From NCBI RefSeq assembly GCF_008923205.2, contig NZ_WBMS02000004.1:1-64000 (forward strand): a DNA stretch of 64,000 bases, given 5' to 3'. The stretch comes from Actinomadura physcomitrii (lineage in GTDB: Bacteria > Actinomycetota > Actinomycetes > Streptosporangiales > Streptosporangiaceae). Position numbers and translations under genes: made by a program. The notes beneath the pieces are model-generated. The model had not been told where the DNA came from. It worked only from the letters and a program-made list of their open reading frames with translations, and did not search any database. Of this stretch, positions 34,973 through 45,361 are shown piece after piece (the first letter of the stretch is position 1; each line of letters starts with the position of its first letter).

Positions 34973-35862
34973 CCACGCTCCTGGCCGGCCCCGGCGACGC
35001 CCGGCACGCCCGCGACCAGCGCCCGGGCCGGCTGCGCGGGCTGTGGAACGCCAGCCCGCTGACCTACCTCACCCTGATCGTCGCGCTCGCCCTGTCGGTC
35101 TTCCCGATCTACTGGATGATCGCGGTGGCGACCCGCACCAACGACGTCGTCGCCGACGTCCCGCCGCCGCTGCTGCCCGGCGGGCACGGCGGCACCAACG
35201 TGCGCCGGCTGTTCGACAACCCCGACGCCTACTTCGCCAAGGGCCTGCTGAACTCCGCGATCGTCTCGGCGTGCGTGACCGTCTCCACCGTGTTCTTCGC
35301 CTCGCTGGCCGGCTTCGCGTTCGCCAAGCTGCGCTTCCGCGGCAAGAACGCGCTGCTGGTGACGATCATCGGGACGATGATGATCCCGGTGCAGATGGGC
35401 ATCATCCCGCTCTACATGATCATGGTGAAGCTGGGCTGGCAGAACCACCTGCAGGCGGTGATCGTCCCGTTCCTCGTCACCGGGTTCGGCGTGTTCATGA
35501 TGCGGCAGTACGCCGACCAGGCCGTCCCCGACGAGCTGATCGAGGCGGCCCGCGTGGACGGCTGCACGACGTTCGGCATCTACTGGCGCGTCGTGCTGCC
35601 CGCGCTGCGCCCCGCCGCGGGCGTCCTCGGCCTGTTCACGTTCATGCAGTCCTGGAACGACTTCATGTGGCCGCTGGCGACGCTCAGCCCCGAGAACCCC
35701 ACGGTGCAGCTGTCGATCAACAACCTGGCGAACGCCTACTTCAACGACTACACGCTCATGTTCGCCGGAACCACCGTGGCGGTCCTGCCGCTGCTCGTGG
35801 TGTTCATCGTGTTCGGCCGCCAGATCATCGGCGGAATCATGGAAGGTGCAGTGAAGGCGTGA
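34969..35862 (+). CDS. cebG: Cello-oligosaccharide ABC transporter permease
   Basis: 297 residues from GTG 34969, which overlaps the cebF stop; a longer upstream frame is antisense-like and has no better start. Six transmembrane helices; EAA loop [27 protein letters not shown]. The stop overlaps the bglC GTG. Pairs with CebF to form the channel. Confidence 0.92.
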   Translation: MTTLLAGPGDARHARDQRPGRLRGLWNASPLTYLTLIVALALSVFPIYWMIAVATRTNDVVADVPPPLLPGGHGGTNVRRLFDNPDAYFAKGLLNSAIVSACVTVSTVFFASLAGFAFAKLRFRGKNALLVTIIGTMMIPVQMGIIPLYMIMVKLGWQNHLQAVIVPFLVTGFGVFMMRQYADQAVPDELIEAARVDGCTTFGIYWRVVLPALRPAAGVLGLFTFMQSWNDFMWPLATLSPENPTVQLSINNLANAYFNDYTLMFAGTTVAVLPLLVVFIVFGRQIIGGIMEGAVKA

Positions 35863-37301
35863 CCTCTCTGGAATCCAGCGCCGTTCAGGACGACGCCGGC
35901 GCCCGCGACGCCGGCCCGCGGTTCCCCACCGGGTTCCGGTGGGGCGCCGCCACGGCCGCCTACCAGATCGAGGGGGCCGCCGCCGAGGACGGCCGCGGCC
36001 CGTCGGTCTGGGACACCTTCGCGCGCACCCCGGGCAAGGTCCTCGGCGGCGACACAGGGGACGTCGCCGTGGACCACTACCACCGGTACCCCGAGGACGT
36101 CGCGCTGATGCGGGAGCTCGGGCTGTCCGCCTACCGGTTCTCGGTCTCCTGGTCCCGGGTGCAGCCGGCCGGGGCCGGGGCCGCCAACGAGCGGGGGCTC
36201 GACTTCTACCGGCGCCTCGTCGACGAGCTGCTGGAGGCGGGGATCGAGCCCTGGCCGACGCTCTACCACTGGGACCTGCCGCAGCCGCTGGAGGACGCGG
36301 GCGGCTGGCCCGAGCGGGAGACCGCGTACCGGTTCGCCGACTACGCGGTGCTCGTGCACGAGGCCGTCGGCGACCGGGTGAAGCACTGGACGACGGTGAA
36401 CGAGCCGTGGTGCGCGGCGTTCCTCGGGTACGCGTCGGGGGACCACGCGCCGGGCCGCCTCGACCCGGCCGGGTCGCTGCTGGCGGCGCACCACCTGATG
36501 CTGGCGCACGGCCTGGCGGTGCAGGCGCTGCGGGCCCGCCGCCCGGACGAGCTGTTCGGCGCGGCCGTCAACCTGTACGCGGTCTCCCCCGCGACCGACG
36601 ACCCCGCCGACGTGGACGCGGCGCGCCGCATCGACGGCCTGCAGAACCGGCTGTTCCTCGATCCGCTGCTGCTCGGCCGCTACCCCGAGGACGTCCTCGC
36701 CGACACGGCCCGGCACGGGTTCGAGCCCGACGCCGCGGACCTCGCCGTCATCAACCAGCCGATCGACCAGCTCGGCATCAACTACTACACGCGGCACACG
36801 GTCGCGGGGACCCCCGGGGAGGCGGCGCAGACGGCGTCGGGGCCGTTCGCCGTGCACTCGCCGTGGGTGGGCAGCGAGCACGTCCGGTTCGTCCCGGCGG
36901 GCCGGCCGACGACCGGGATGGGCTGGGAGATCGACGAGGGCGGGCTGCACGAGGTGCTGACCCGGGTGCACCGCGAGTACCCGGCCGTCCCGCTGTACAT
37001 CACCGAGAACGGCGCGGGCTACGACGAGGTGCCGGACGGCGATGGCACGGTCCACGACGCGGGGCGCATCGCCTACATCGACGCGCACCTGCGCGCGTGC
37101 CACGCCGCCATCGCCGACGGCGTCCCGCTGGCGGGCTATTTCACATGGTCGCTGCTGGATAATTTCGAGTGGGCCTGGGGCTACTCCAAGCGCTTCGGGC
37201 TGGTCCACGTGGACTACGCGACGCAGCGCCGGACGCCGAAGGACAGCGCGCGCTGGTACTCGGAGGTGATCCGGCGGGGCGGCCTGCCGGGGGCCGGCTG
37301 A
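35859..37301 (+). CDS. bglC: GH1 beta-glucosidase (cellobiose hydrolysing)
   Basis: 480 residues from GTG 35859 (GTGA overlap with cebG). Family 1 signatures: [35 protein letters not shown] with acid/base Glu182, YITENG with nucleophile Glu383, and [23 protein letters not shown]. No signal peptide, so it splits imported cellobiose to glucose in the cytoplasm, feeding glucokinase. Homologous to the second GH1 at 39827-41200 but in a different operon. Confidence 0.94.
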   Translation: MTSLESSAVQDDAGARDAGPRFPTGFRWGAATAAYQIEGAAAEDGRGPSVWDTFARTPGKVLGGDTGDVAVDHYHRYPEDVALMRELGLSAYRFSVSWSRVQPAGAGAANERGLDFYRRLVDELLEAGIEPWPTLYHWDLPQPLEDAGGWPERETAYRFADYAVLVHEAVGDRVKHWTTVNEPWCAAFLGYASGDHAPGRLDPAGSLLAAHHLMLAHGLAVQALRARRPDELFGAAVNLYAVSPATDDPADVDAARRIDGLQNRLFLDPLLLGRYPEDVLADTARHGFEPDAADLAVINQPIDQLGINYYTRHTVAGTPGEAAQTASGPFAVHSPWVGSEHVRFVPAGRPTTGMGWEIDEGGLHEVLTRVHREYPAVPLYITENGAGYDEVPDGDGTVHDAGRIAYIDAHLRACHAAIADGVPLAGYFTWSLLDNFEWAWGYSKRFGLVHVDYATQRRTPKDSARWYSEVIRRGGLPGAG

Positions 37302-37321
37302 CGCGTCGCCGGATACCCCCC

Positions 37322-37347
37322 CCGGCCGGGCGGGACCGCCCGGCCGG
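37322..37347 (+). terminator. Terminator of the ceb operon
   Basis: CCGGCCGGGCGG and CCGCCCGGCCGG make a perfect 12-bp stem separated by GA, 21 bases after bglC. It separates bglC from cebR, which then has its own promoter or partial read-through. Confidence 0.7.
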
Positions 37348-37436
37348 CCGGGCCGGCGCCCCGGTGGCCGCCGGCCCGGCGGGACGGCGGCGACGCCGCA
37401 GGAACGACGACGCCGCAGGAACGACGGAGGGGCCTG

Positions 37437-38447
37437 ATGACGCAGAGGGGCACGCGCCCGACCCTGGAGGAGGTCGCGGCGCGCGCCGGGGTCGGCCGCG
37501 GCACGGTGTCCCGGGTGGTCAACGGGTCGCCGCGGGTCAGCGAGCGGGCCCGGCAGGCGGTGCTGAAGGCGATCGACGAGCTCGGGTACGTGCCCAACCG
37601 GGCGGCCCGCACGCTGGTCACCCGGCGCACCGACACGGTGGCGCTGGTGGTCGCCGAGTCCGACCAGCGGCTGTTCGGCGAGCCGTACTTCGCCGGGATC
37701 ATCCGCGGGATCAGCAACGGCCTCGGCGACACCGGCCTGCAGTTGCTGCTCGCCCTCGCCCGCTCCCCCGCCGAGTACGCGCGCCTGGAGCACTACCTGA
37801 CCACCCAGCACGTGGACGGGGTGCTGCTGACCTCGCTGCACGCCGAGGACCCGCTGCCCGCCAAGCTGGAGGCCAACGGGGTGCCGACGGTGCTCGGCGG
37901 CCGGCCGCCGGGGCTGTCGCCGGTCAGCTACGTCGACGTCGACAACCGGCTCGGCGCGCGCGAGGCCGTCGGGCACCTCATCGCCGGGGGGCGGCGCCGC
38001 ATCGCGACGATCGCCGGCCCGCAGGACATGGGGGTGGGCATCGACCGGCTCGCCGGCTACCGGGAGGCGCTCGGCGAGGCGGGGCTGCCGGAGTACGTCG
38101 CGTTCGGCGACTTCGGCGAGGCCACCGGCATCGCCGCCGCCGAGCGGCTGCTCGCGGGCGAGCCCGCGGTGGACGCGGTGTTCGCCGCGAGCGACCCGAT
38201 GGCGCTCGGCACGCTGCGGGTGCTGCGCCGGCTCGGCCGCCGCGTCCCCGACGACGTCGCGGTGATCGGTTTCGACGACTCGGCCGCCGCGCCGCTGGCC
38301 GACCCGCCGCTGAGCAGCGTGCACCAGTCGCCGGAGGAGATGGGCGTGGCGATGGCGCGGCTGCTGGTGTCCCGGATCCGCGGCGAGGCCGTCGCCGACC
38401 CGGTGGTCATCATGCGCCCGCACCTGGTGCTGCGCGAGTCGGCCTAG
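37437..38447 (+). CDS. cebR: LacI family repressor of cello-oligosaccharide genes
   Basis: 336 residues. HTH PTLEEVAARAGVGRGTVSRVVNGSPRVS and hinge VPNRAARTLVTRR, effector domain VALVVAESDQRLFGEPYFAGIIRGI, FAASDPMALGTLRVLRRLG, VIGFDDSAAAPLADPPLSSVHQ. This is very like CebR, and CebR boxes exist at 32531 and 46811. ACGGAGGGG precedes the ATG. A 17-bp direct duplication (37391-37424) lies just upstream. Confidence 0.92.
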   Translation: MTQRGTRPTLEEVAARAGVGRGTVSRVVNGSPRVSERARQAVLKAIDELGYVPNRAARTLVTRRTDTVALVVAESDQRLFGEPYFAGIIRGISNGLGDTGLQLLLALARSPAEYARLEHYLTTQHVDGVLLTSLHAEDPLPAKLEANGVPTVLGGRPPGLSPVSYVDVDNRLGAREAVGHLIAGGRRRIATIAGPQDMGVGIDRLAGYREALGEAGLPEYVAFGDFGEATGIAAAERLLAGEPAVDAVFAASDPMALGTLRVLRRLGRRVPDDVAVIGFDDSAAAPLADPPLSSVHQSPEEMGVAMARLLVSRIRGEAVADPVVIMRPHLVLRESA

Positions 38448-38599
38448 CCCGGCGGCCCGGCGGCGCGGCGCCCTGTCATGAGCCCCGCCTATGATCGCTC
38501 ATGACATCCCCGGACCCAGAGGGCCGACCTGCGGGCGGCGGCCCCGTCCCGGCCGGACCGGGACGGGGCCGTGGACGTCACCGGCCGAGTGAGGGCGGA

Positions 38600-38719
38600 C
38601 AGGCGGGCCTCGCCGGTGAAGACCAAGTAGAGGTCGTGGCGGCCGGTGGCGTGCAGGGCGGCCGTCACGTCCTTGTAGGCGTACCTGTCGCCGGTGGACG
38701 GGACGGTGAGGGTCGCGTG
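38600..38719 (-). pseudogene. Remnant of a CBM6-like carbohydrate-binding domain
   Basis: About 40 codons read HATLTVPSTGDRYAYKDV then GRHDLYLVFTGEARL, which resembles the C-terminal strand pair of family 6 carbohydrate-binding modules in secreted glycoside hydrolases. There is no signal peptide, start site or catalytic domain. It seems to be the tail of a lost hydrolase gene next to sugar-uptake operons. Confidence 0.5.
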
Positions 38720-38721
38720 GG

Positions 38722-38739
38722 TGTCGAAGCGCTTCGACA
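38722..38739. promoter_or_regulatory. Perfect 18-bp LacI-type operator
   Basis: TGTCGAAGCGCTTCGACA is a perfect palindrome. Its core TCGAAGCGCTTCGA also sits in the promoter of the xyloglucan-type operon at 46705-46718. It lies 57 bases beyond the end of the LacI gene at 38796-39830, which probably recognises both. Confidence 0.8.
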
Positions 38740-38795
38740 ACCGGGCCGCGCGGGCCCGGACGCATGCCTCCTTCGGGTCCGGCGGGGCGGGACGG

Positions 38796-39830
38796 TCAGC
38801 GCGGCGCCGGGGCGGAACTCGCGCGCGGGGTCAGGGCCGGCGGCAGCAGCGTCGCGGCCGGGACGGACTCGCCGCCGAGCTTGCCCATCAGCAGCTCGAC
38901 GGCGCGCGCGCCGACCTCCTGGGCGGGGATCGCGACGCCCGACAGCGGCGGCTCGGCGTGCTCGGCCATCTCGTCCGGGCAGATCGCGACGACCGACACG
39001 TCCTGCGGGACGGCGCGCCCGTTCGCGCGCAGCGCCCGCACGACCGTGTCCGCGACCGGCTCGTTGTGCACGAGGATCCCCGACAGCCCGGGACGCTCGG
39101 CGAGCAGCCGGGCGACCAGCGCGCGGGCCGCCTCCGGCGTCGCCTCGCACGGGTGGACGCCGCCGGACAGGCCGTGCTCGCGGACGGCCGCGCCGAACCC
39201 GTCCGCGACCCGCTGCGCGAACCCGGTCCGCCGCGCGTACACCTCGGGCGGCGAGCCGATCAGCGCGACCTCGCGGTGACCGAGCCCGGCCAGGTGCTCC
39301 ACGCAGACCGCGCCGGCCGCGTGGAAGTCCAGGTCGATGCAGGTCAGGTCGCCGGCGTCGGCGGGGAAGCCGATGAGCACGCTCGGCCGGTCGAGGGAGC
39401 GCAGGAGCGGCAGCCGCGGGTCCTCCATCTGGACGTCCATGACGATCAGCGCGTCCACGAGCGCGCTGCCGGCGACGCGGCTCAGGCCGTCCTCGCCCTC
39501 CTCCTGCGTCAGCAGCAGCACGTCGTGGTCGTGCCGCCGCGCGGCGGTCACCACCGACATGGCGAACTGCATCACGACGGGCACCGCGATGCCCGAGCGG
39601 AGCGGGATCATCAGCGCGAGGACGTTGGAGCGGCTGCTCGCCAGCGCGCGGGCGCCGGCGTGCGGGCGGTAGCCGAGCTCGCGGATGCTGTCGCGGACCC
39701 GCTGCCGGGTCTCCTCGGAGATCGTCCGCTTGCCGCTCAGCACGTAGGACACCGTGCTCGGGGACACCCCGGCGTGCCGGGCCACGTCGGTGATCTTGAC
39801 CACGGACCGTCCCGCCGTCGAGCGGTTCAT
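38796..39830 (-). CDS. LacI family regulator of the alpha-xyloside operon
   Basis: 344 residues. [31 protein letters not shown], hinge [15 protein letters not shown], effector domain with [25 protein letters not shown] and [23 protein letters not shown] 39830 overlaps the GH1 stop (ATGA); GTG 39800 just before the HTH is an alternative. As last gene of the operon starting at 46644 it likely binds TCGAAGCGCTTCGA at 46705 and 38722. Confidence 0.9.
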   Translation of the reverse strand: MNRSTAGRSVVKITDVARHAGVSPSTVSYVLSGKRTISEETRQRVRDSIRELGYRPHAGARALASSRSNVLALMIPLRSGIAVPVVMQFAMSVVTAARRHDHDVLLLTQEEGEDGLSRVAGSALVDALIVMDVQMEDPRLPLLRSLDRPSVLIGFPADAGDLTCIDLDFHAAGAVCVEHLAGLGHREVALIGSPPEVYARRTGFAQRVADGFGAAVREHGLSGGVHPCEATPEAARALVARLLAERPGLSGILVHNEPVADTVVRALRANGRAVPQDVSVVAICPDEMAEHAEPPLSGVAIPAQEVGARAVELLMGKLGGESVPAATLLPPALTPRASSAPAPR

Positions 39831-41200
39831 CGCGCGTCCGATCCCGGCGGCGTGCGGATCGCGTCGCGGTACCAGAACGCGCTGTCCTTCCAGGTGCGCT
39901 CGCCCGTCGGATAGTCGACGTGGATCAGCCCGAAGCGCCGGTCGTAGCCGTAGGCCCACTCGAAGTTGTCGAGCAGCGACCAGGCGAAGTACCCGCGCAG
40001 GTCGACGCCCCCGTCGACGGCGCGCCCGGCCGCGGCGATGTGGTCGCGCAGGTAGCCGATGCGGCGGTCGTCGCGGACGCGGCCGTCCACCACCTCGTCG
40101 TCGAACGCGGCGCCGTTCTCGGTGACCATCAGCGGCACGTCCGGGTACTCGCGGTGCAGCCGCAGCAGCAGCTCCTCCAACCCGGACGGGTCGATCGGCC
40201 AGCCCATCGCCGTGTACGGGCCGGGCTGCTTCACGAACTCCAGGCCCTCGCAGCCGACGAACGGGGTCGCGGCGCCCTGCTTGTGGCCGTCGTCGTTCTC
40301 GCGCGGCGACGTCCCGTCCCACACGCGGACGAGCGTCGGCGAGTAGTAGTTGACGCCGAGGACGTCGAGCGGCGCCGCGATGACGTCGGCGTCGCCGTCG
40401 CGGACGAACCCCCAGTCGGTGACGGCGGCGGTGTCGGCGAGCAGGTCGGCGGGGTAGCCGCGCCCGAGCATCGGGTCGAGGAAGATCCGGTTGGCGACCG
40501 CGTCGGCCCGCCGGACGGCCTCGGCGTCGCCGCGCAGGTGGTGCAGGTTGAGGGTGACCGAGTGCCGCGCGGACGGCGGCACGACCCCGCGCAGCGCCCG
40601 GACGGCCAGGCCGTGCGCGAGGTTGAGGTGGTGCGCGGCGGCGAGCGCGTCCGCCGGGTCGGTGCGGCCCGGCGCGTGCACGCCGGCGGCGTAGCCGAGG
40701 AACGCCGAGCACCACGGCTCGTTCAGGGTCGTCCACGTCTCGACGCGGTCGCCGAGGACGCGGCCGACGCGTTCGGCGTAGTCGGCGAAGCGGCGGGCGG
40801 TGTCGCGCTCCGGCCAGCCGCCCGCGTCCTCCAACTCCTGCGGAAGGTCCCAGTGGTAGAGGGTCGCGACGGGCGAGATGCCGTGGTCGAGGAGCTCGTC
40901 GACGAGCCGGGAGTAGAAGTCGAAGCCCTTCTGGTTCGGCTTCCCCTCCGGCAGGACACGCGACCACGAAATGGAGAACCGGTAGGCGCCGAGTCCGAGC
41001 CGCGCCATGGACGCGACGTCCTCTTTCCAGCGGTGGTAATGGTCGGTGGCGACGTCGCCGGTGTCGCCGTTCAGCACCTTTCCCGGCGTGCGGCTGAAGG
41101 TGTCCCAGATGGAGGGCGTGCGGCCGTCCTCGTCCGCGGCACCCTCGATCTGGTAGGACGCGGTCGCCGCGCCCCACAGGAAACCCTCGGGAAAGCCCAT
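39827..41200 (-). CDS. GH1 beta-glucosidase of the xyloglucan-oligosaccharide operon
   Basis: 457 residues. [41 protein letters not shown] (acid/base Glu161), VTENG (nucleophile Glu361), and [23 protein letters not shown]. Cytoplasmic. The start overlaps the alpha-xylosidase stop. The pairing of alpha-xylosidase with beta-glucosidase is what is needed to strip xyloglucan oligosaccharides alternately from the non-reducing end. Confidence 0.92.
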   Translation of the reverse strand: MGFPEGFLWGAATASYQIEGAADEDGRTPSIWDTFSRTPGKVLNGDTGDVATDHYHRWKEDVASMARLGLGAYRFSISWSRVLPEGKPNQKGFDFYSRLVDELLDHGISPVATLYHWDLPQELEDAGGWPERDTARRFADYAERVGRVLGDRVETWTTLNEPWCSAFLGYAAGVHAPGRTDPADALAAAHHLNLAHGLAVRALRGVVPPSARHSVTLNLHHLRGDAEAVRRADAVANRIFLDPMLGRGYPADLLADTAAVTDWGFVRDGDADVIAAPLDVLGVNYYSPTLVRVWDGTSPRENDDGHKQGAATPFVGCEGLEFVKQPGPYTAMGWPIDPSGLEELLLRLHREYPDVPLMVTENGAAFDDEVVDGRVRDDRRIGYLRDHIAAAGRAVDGGVDLRGYFAWSLLDNFEWAYGYDRRFGLIHVDYPTGERTWKDSAFWYRDAIRTPPGSDAR

Positions 41201-43491
41201 CAGTTCTCCTCTTCCAGGGTGATGGCGAGTTCGCCGCCGGCCGCTTTCACCAGGACCCCCTGCGGATGGCCGGACGCCTCGCCTCCCTCCACCGCCGCGA
41301 CGCGCGCGTTCACCAGGAGGACGTTCCAGGAGCCCGCGCCGGTCATCCGCAGCGTCGCACCATCGCGCACCGTGGTGAAGGACGTTTCGCCGATCTGCGT
41401 GAGGACGTTCATCCCGTCGTACGGTTCGTAGACGCGCAACGTCACCCCGTCGGCGTGGTCATAGTCGGGACGGTCGTCCACCGAGCCCTCGGGAATGACC
41501 GCGCCGGGACGGGCCAGCAGCGGCACGCTGCCGAATCCGTGCCGTTCCTTCACCCACCGGCCGCCGTGCACGCGCTCACCGGTGAGGAAATGCGTCCACA
41601 CGCCGTCCGGGACGTAGTAGGAGACGTCGCCGCCGGCCGAGAACACGGGCGCGACGAGCAGGTCGTCGCCGAGCATGTACTGGCGTTCCAGGTGCGTGCA
41701 GGCCGGGTCGTCGGGGAATTGCAGGATCATCGCCCGCATCATCGGCAGGCCCTCGCCGTACGCCTGCCGCGCCGCCCCCGAAAGGTAGGGCATCAGCCGC
41801 ATCTTCAGTTTCGTGAAGTCGCGCAGGACGTCCACCGACTCCTCGTCGAACAGCCACGGCACCCGGTAGGAATGGCTTCCGTGCAGCCGGCTGTGCGAGG
41901 ACAGCAACCCGAACGCGATCCACCGCTTGAACAGCGCCGGATCGGGCGTCCCCTCGAACCCGCCTATGTCGTGGCTCCAGTAGCCGAACCCCGACAGGCC
42001 GAGGGAGAGGCCGCCGCGAAGGCTCTCCCCCATCGCCTCGAACGTCGATTCGCAGTCGCCGCCCCAGTGCACCGGGAACCGCTGCCCGCCGGTCGTCGCG
42101 GACCGGGCGAACACCACCGCCTCGCCCTCGCCGCGCTTCTTGCGCAGCAGCTCGAAGACGGTCTGGTTGTAGAGGTAGGTGTAGTAGTTGTGCGCGCGTT
42201 CCGGGTCGGAGCCGTCGTGGTAGACGACGTCGGTCGGGATCCGCTCGCCGAAGTCGGTCTTGAAGCAGTCCACGCCCATGTCCATGAGCGCCTCCAACTT
42301 CGCCGAGTACCATTCCCGGGCCTCGGGATTGGTGAAGTCGACCACCGCGAGGCCGGGCTGCCACTTGTCCCACTGCCACACGCCGCCGTCCGCCCTGGTC
42401 AGCAGGTAGCCGCGGGCGCGCCCCTCCGCGAACAGCGGCGAGCGCTGCCCGATATAGGGGTTGATCCACACGCAGATCCGCAGGCCGCGCTCCTTGAGCC
42501 GGCGCAGCATCCCGGCCGGGTCCGGGAACACGCGCGGGTCCCATTCGAAGTCGCACCACTGGAACTCGCGCATCCAGAAGCAGTCGAAATGGAACACGCT
42601 CAGCGGCAGGTCCCGCTCCGCCATCCCGTCGATGAACGAGGAGACGGTCGCCTCGTCGTAGTCGGTGGTGAACGAGGTCGACAGCCACAGCCCGAACGAC
42701 CAGTCCGGCAGCCGCGCCGGCCGCCCGGTCAGCGCCGTGTACTTGCGCAGGATCTCCCGCGGCGACGGCCCGTAGATGACGAAGTACCGCATCGACTGGC
42801 CCGCGACGCTGAACTGCGTCCGCGCGACGGCCTCGGACGCGACCTCGAACGACACGTGCCCGGGGTGGTCGACGAAGACGCCGTATCCCGCGTTCGTCAG
42901 GAAGAACGGCACGTTCTTGTACGCCTGCTCGCTGGCGGTGCCGCCGTCGGCGTTCCAGATGTCGACGGACTGGCCGTTCTTCACCAGCGGCCCGAACCGT
43001 TCCCCGAGCCCGTACACGAAATGGTCGACGCCGAGGTCGAGCTGCTCGCGCACGTAATGCCCGCCGTCGTCGGTGTCGATGACGGCCGTCGACTTCGGCG
43101 CCGTGCCGGTCAGCCGCCGGCCGTCCGCGAGGAAGTCGACGCCCCATTCCCCGCCGCGCTTCACCCGCACGGTCAGCGCGCCGGACGTCAGTTCCACGGC
43201 GTCGTCGCCGACGCGCACGTCGCCGGTCGGTGCCGCGGCGAGCTCGAATTCCGGGCCGCGCCGCCTCTCCCCCGCGAAATGGGTGATGGTGACGCCGATG
43301 ACGTCCGGCATGGGCGACGCGCAGTCGATCGTCACCACCGGCCCCTTGAGCAGGTCGCCCCGGTGCCGAATCCGCTGGACGGGCGCCTGCACCGAGAACG
43401 AGCCCGGCCCTTCCGCGACGTCGAGGACCTCCACCGGATGGACGGCGTGCACACCCTCGCGCATCATCCAGTAGCCGTCACTGAACTTCAT
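41200..43491 (-). CDS. GH31 alpha-xylosidase (YicI type)
   Basis: 763 residues, full length for YicI. Catalytic nucleophile Asp413 in [15 protein letters not shown]; acid/base Asp in [11 protein letters not shown]; sugar-recognition [20 protein letters not shown] is the YicI signature that selects xylose over glucose. No signal peptide. It removes alpha-1,6-xylose from isoprimeverose and xyloglucan oligosaccharides. ATG 43491 overlaps the permease stop (ATGA). Confidence 0.93.
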   Translation of the reverse strand: MKFSDGYWMMREGVHAVHPVEVLDVAEGPGSFSVQAPVQRIRHRGDLLKGPVVTIDCASPMPDVIGVTITHFAGERRRGPEFELAAAPTGDVRVGDDAVELTSGALTVRVKRGGEWGVDFLADGRRLTGTAPKSTAVIDTDDGGHYVREQLDLGVDHFVYGLGERFGPLVKNGQSVDIWNADGGTASEQAYKNVPFFLTNAGYGVFVDHPGHVSFEVASEAVARTQFSVAGQSMRYFVIYGPSPREILRKYTALTGRPARLPDWSFGLWLSTSFTTDYDEATVSSFIDGMAERDLPLSVFHFDCFWMREFQWCDFEWDPRVFPDPAGMLRRLKERGLRICVWINPYIGQRSPLFAEGRARGYLLTRADGGVWQWDKWQPGLAVVDFTNPEAREWYSAKLEALMDMGVDCFKTDFGERIPTDVVYHDGSDPERAHNYYTYLYNQTVFELLRKKRGEGEAVVFARSATTGGQRFPVHWGGDCESTFEAMGESLRGGLSLGLSGFGYWSHDIGGFEGTPDPALFKRWIAFGLLSSHSRLHGSHSYRVPWLFDEESVDVLRDFTKLKMRLMPYLSGAARQAYGEGLPMMRAMILQFPDDPACTHLERQYMLGDDLLVAPVFSAGGDVSYYVPDGVWTHFLTGERVHGGRWVKERHGFGSVPLLARPGAVIPEGSVDDRPDYDHADGVTLRVYEPYDGMNVLTQIGETSFTTVRDGATLRMTGAGSWNVLLVNARVAAVEGGEASGHPQGVLVKAAGGELAITLEEEN

Positions 43492-44384
43492 TTGATGGCT
43501 CCTGCGGTGAGTCCGCGCGACAGGGTGCGCTGGAAGATGAGGAAGAACACGACGGTCGGGAGGAGGCCGAGGAGCGCGGCGGCGCTGGACATGGTGGCGT
43601 CCATGAGGCGCTGTCCCTGCAGCACGCCGAGCGCGACGGAGACCGTCTGGTTCTCGTTGGAGATGAGGAAGACCAGGGGGATGAGGAACTCGTTCCACGT
43701 CCACACGAAGAAGAAGACGAGCAGCACGCTCAGCGTCGGCCGGACGACCGGGACGACCACCCGCCACAGGATCTGCCAGCGGTTCGCGCCGTCGATGCGG
43801 GCGGCCTCCAGCAGCGGGCGCGGGAACGCCGACATCACCGAGGACAGCAGGTAGGTGCCGAACGCGCTCTGCACCACCGTGAACACGATGATCACGCTGA
43901 GCCGGGTGTCGTAGATCCCGAACCGCTTCGCCAGGTAGTACAGCGGGTAGACGAGCGCCTCCTGCGGCAGCGTGTTCGCCAGCAGCAGCAGCGCGAGCAG
44001 CCAGATGCGGCCCTTGATGCGGCCGATGCCGAGCGCGTAGGCGTTGAACACCGACACCAGGACGGCCAGCACCGCGACCGAGCCGCTGATCAGCGCGCTG
44101 TTGAGCAGCACGTGCCCGAAGTCGACGCGGTCCCAGAAGTCGCTGATGGCGTCGGAGTTGAAGCCGGACGGCGGCGCGAGCGGCCCCTTGGAGGTGTACT
44201 CCTCCGGCGTCTTCAGCGCGTTGAACACCACGACCAGGAACGGGATCAGCATGACCCCGGCCAGCGCCGCCAGCGCGACGAACACCGCGTAGGCGGACGG
44301 GCCGCGGCGGCGCCCGCGGCGTGTCCGGGCGCCGCTCCGCCGGCCGCGCGCCGGCGCGCCCGGCTTGGTCATCGTCACGGTCAT
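43488..44384 (-). CDS. Sugar ABC transporter permease (xyloglucan-type operon)
   Basis: 298 residues with six transmembrane helices after a strongly basic N-terminal stretch. EAA loop: PLLEAARIDGANRWQILWRVVVPVVRP. ATGA overlaps at both ends (with the other permease and alpha-xylosidase). Confidence 0.92.
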   Translation of the reverse strand: MTVTMTKPGAPARGRRSGARTRRGRRRGPSAYAVFVALAALAGVMLIPFLVVVFNALKTPEEYTSKGPLAPPSGFNSDAISDFWDRVDFGHVLLNSALISGSVAVLAVLVSVFNAYALGIGRIKGRIWLLALLLLANTLPQEALVYPLYYLAKRFGIYDTRLSVIIVFTVVQSAFGTYLLSSVMSAFPRPLLEAARIDGANRWQILWRVVVPVVRPTLSVLLVFFFVWTWNEFLIPLVFLISNENQTVSVALGVLQGQRLMDATMSSAAALLGLLPTVVFFLIFQRTLSRGLTAGAIK

Positions 44385-45361
44385 CGCTCCTCCCCCAGGT
44401 CACGTCCTTGCAGCCGCAGGAAGACGACGGTGAGCGCGATGATGACGAGCGTCAGCACGGTCGCGATCGCCGAGCCGTAGCCGACGTCGGACTTCTCGAA
44501 GAAGTTGACGTAGGAGTAGTACGACGGGACGTTCGTGGCGCCGCCCGGCCCGCCCTTCGTCAGCACGAAGATCTGCGGGAACGCCTTGAGCGCCGCGATC
44601 GTCGTCCACAGCAGCACGACGAAGATCTCCGGGCGGATCTGCGGGACCGTGATGTGCCAGAACCGCCGCGCCCACGTCGCGCCGTCGATCTCGGCCGCCT
44701 CGTACAGCGACGGGTCGACGCGCTGCAGCCCCGACATGAACACCACCAGCGGGAACCCGATCTGCATCCACACCATGACGCCGAGGACGGACCACAGCGC
44801 GGTGGCCGGGTCGCCGAGCCAGTCGTGCGCGAGCGAGCCGAGCCCGACGTCCTTCAGCAGCGTGTTCACCGCGCCGTTCTCCGGCGCGAGCAGCCAGCTC
44901 CACACGACGCCGGCGATGACGACCGGCAGCACCTGCGGCAGGTACAGGCAGGCGCGCAGGACCGAGGCGGCGCGCGGCCCGAAGTGCCGGCCGATCAGGT
45001 CGGTGAGGGCCGCCGCGAGCACCAGCCCGATCGCGGTCGGGACGATCGCCATGCCGACGATGACCAGGACGTTGTGCCGGAACGAGGCCCAGAACTCCCC
45101 GTCCTTCGCCAGCTCCCGGTAGTTGCCGAGGCCGGCCCAGGACGGGCTGCCGACGCCGGACCAGTCGGTGAAGCTCGTCCCGACGTTCATCAGGAACGGC
45201 ACGCCGATGACGGCGGCGAACAGCAGCAGCCCGGGGACCAGGTACGGCAGGTAGGCGAGCTGCTCGCGCGCCCTCCCCCGGCCGTCCGGGCGGGACGCGG
45301 CGCCGGTGGCGGCGCCGGTGGCGGCGCCGCGTCCCTTCCGGGCGCGGTGGTGCGTCGTCAC
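44381..45361 (-). CDS. Sugar ABC transporter permease (xyloglucan-type operon)
   Basis: 326 residues from GTG 45361, overlapping the binding-protein stop (GTGA). Six transmembrane helices; EAA loop SLYEAAEIDGATWARRFWHITVPQIRP. The N terminus contains a short GAATGAATGAA repeat without apparent function. Confidence 0.91.
   Translation of the reverse strand: MTTHHRARKGRGAATGAATGAASRPDGRGRAREQLAYLPYLVPGLLLFAAVIGVPFLMNVGTSFTDWSGVGSPSWAGLGNYRELAKDGEFWASFRHNVLVIVGMAIVPTAIGLVLAAALTDLIGRHFGPRAASVLRACLYLPQVLPVVIAGVVWSWLLAPENGAVNTLLKDVGLGSLAHDWLGDPATALWSVLGVMVWMQIGFPLVVFMSGLQRVDPSLYEAAEIDGATWARRFWHITVPQIRPEIFVVLLWTTIAALKAFPQIFVLTKGGPGGATNVPSYYSYVNFFEKSDVGYGSAIATVLTLVIIALTVVFLRLQGRDLGEER

Larger units (their letters stand above)
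38448..38795. other. 348-base gap with a LacI-type operator and a carbohydrate-binding-module remnant
   Basis: No complete gene is present between cebR and the next regulator. The only protein-like stretch is on the minus strand (next entry), with a perfect operator palindrome at its 5' edge. The rest shows nothing recognisable. Confidence 0.55.

Noticed and set aside
37391-37424. 17-bp tandem duplication before cebR
   Set aside because: A short local duplication without operator symmetry; no functional claim.
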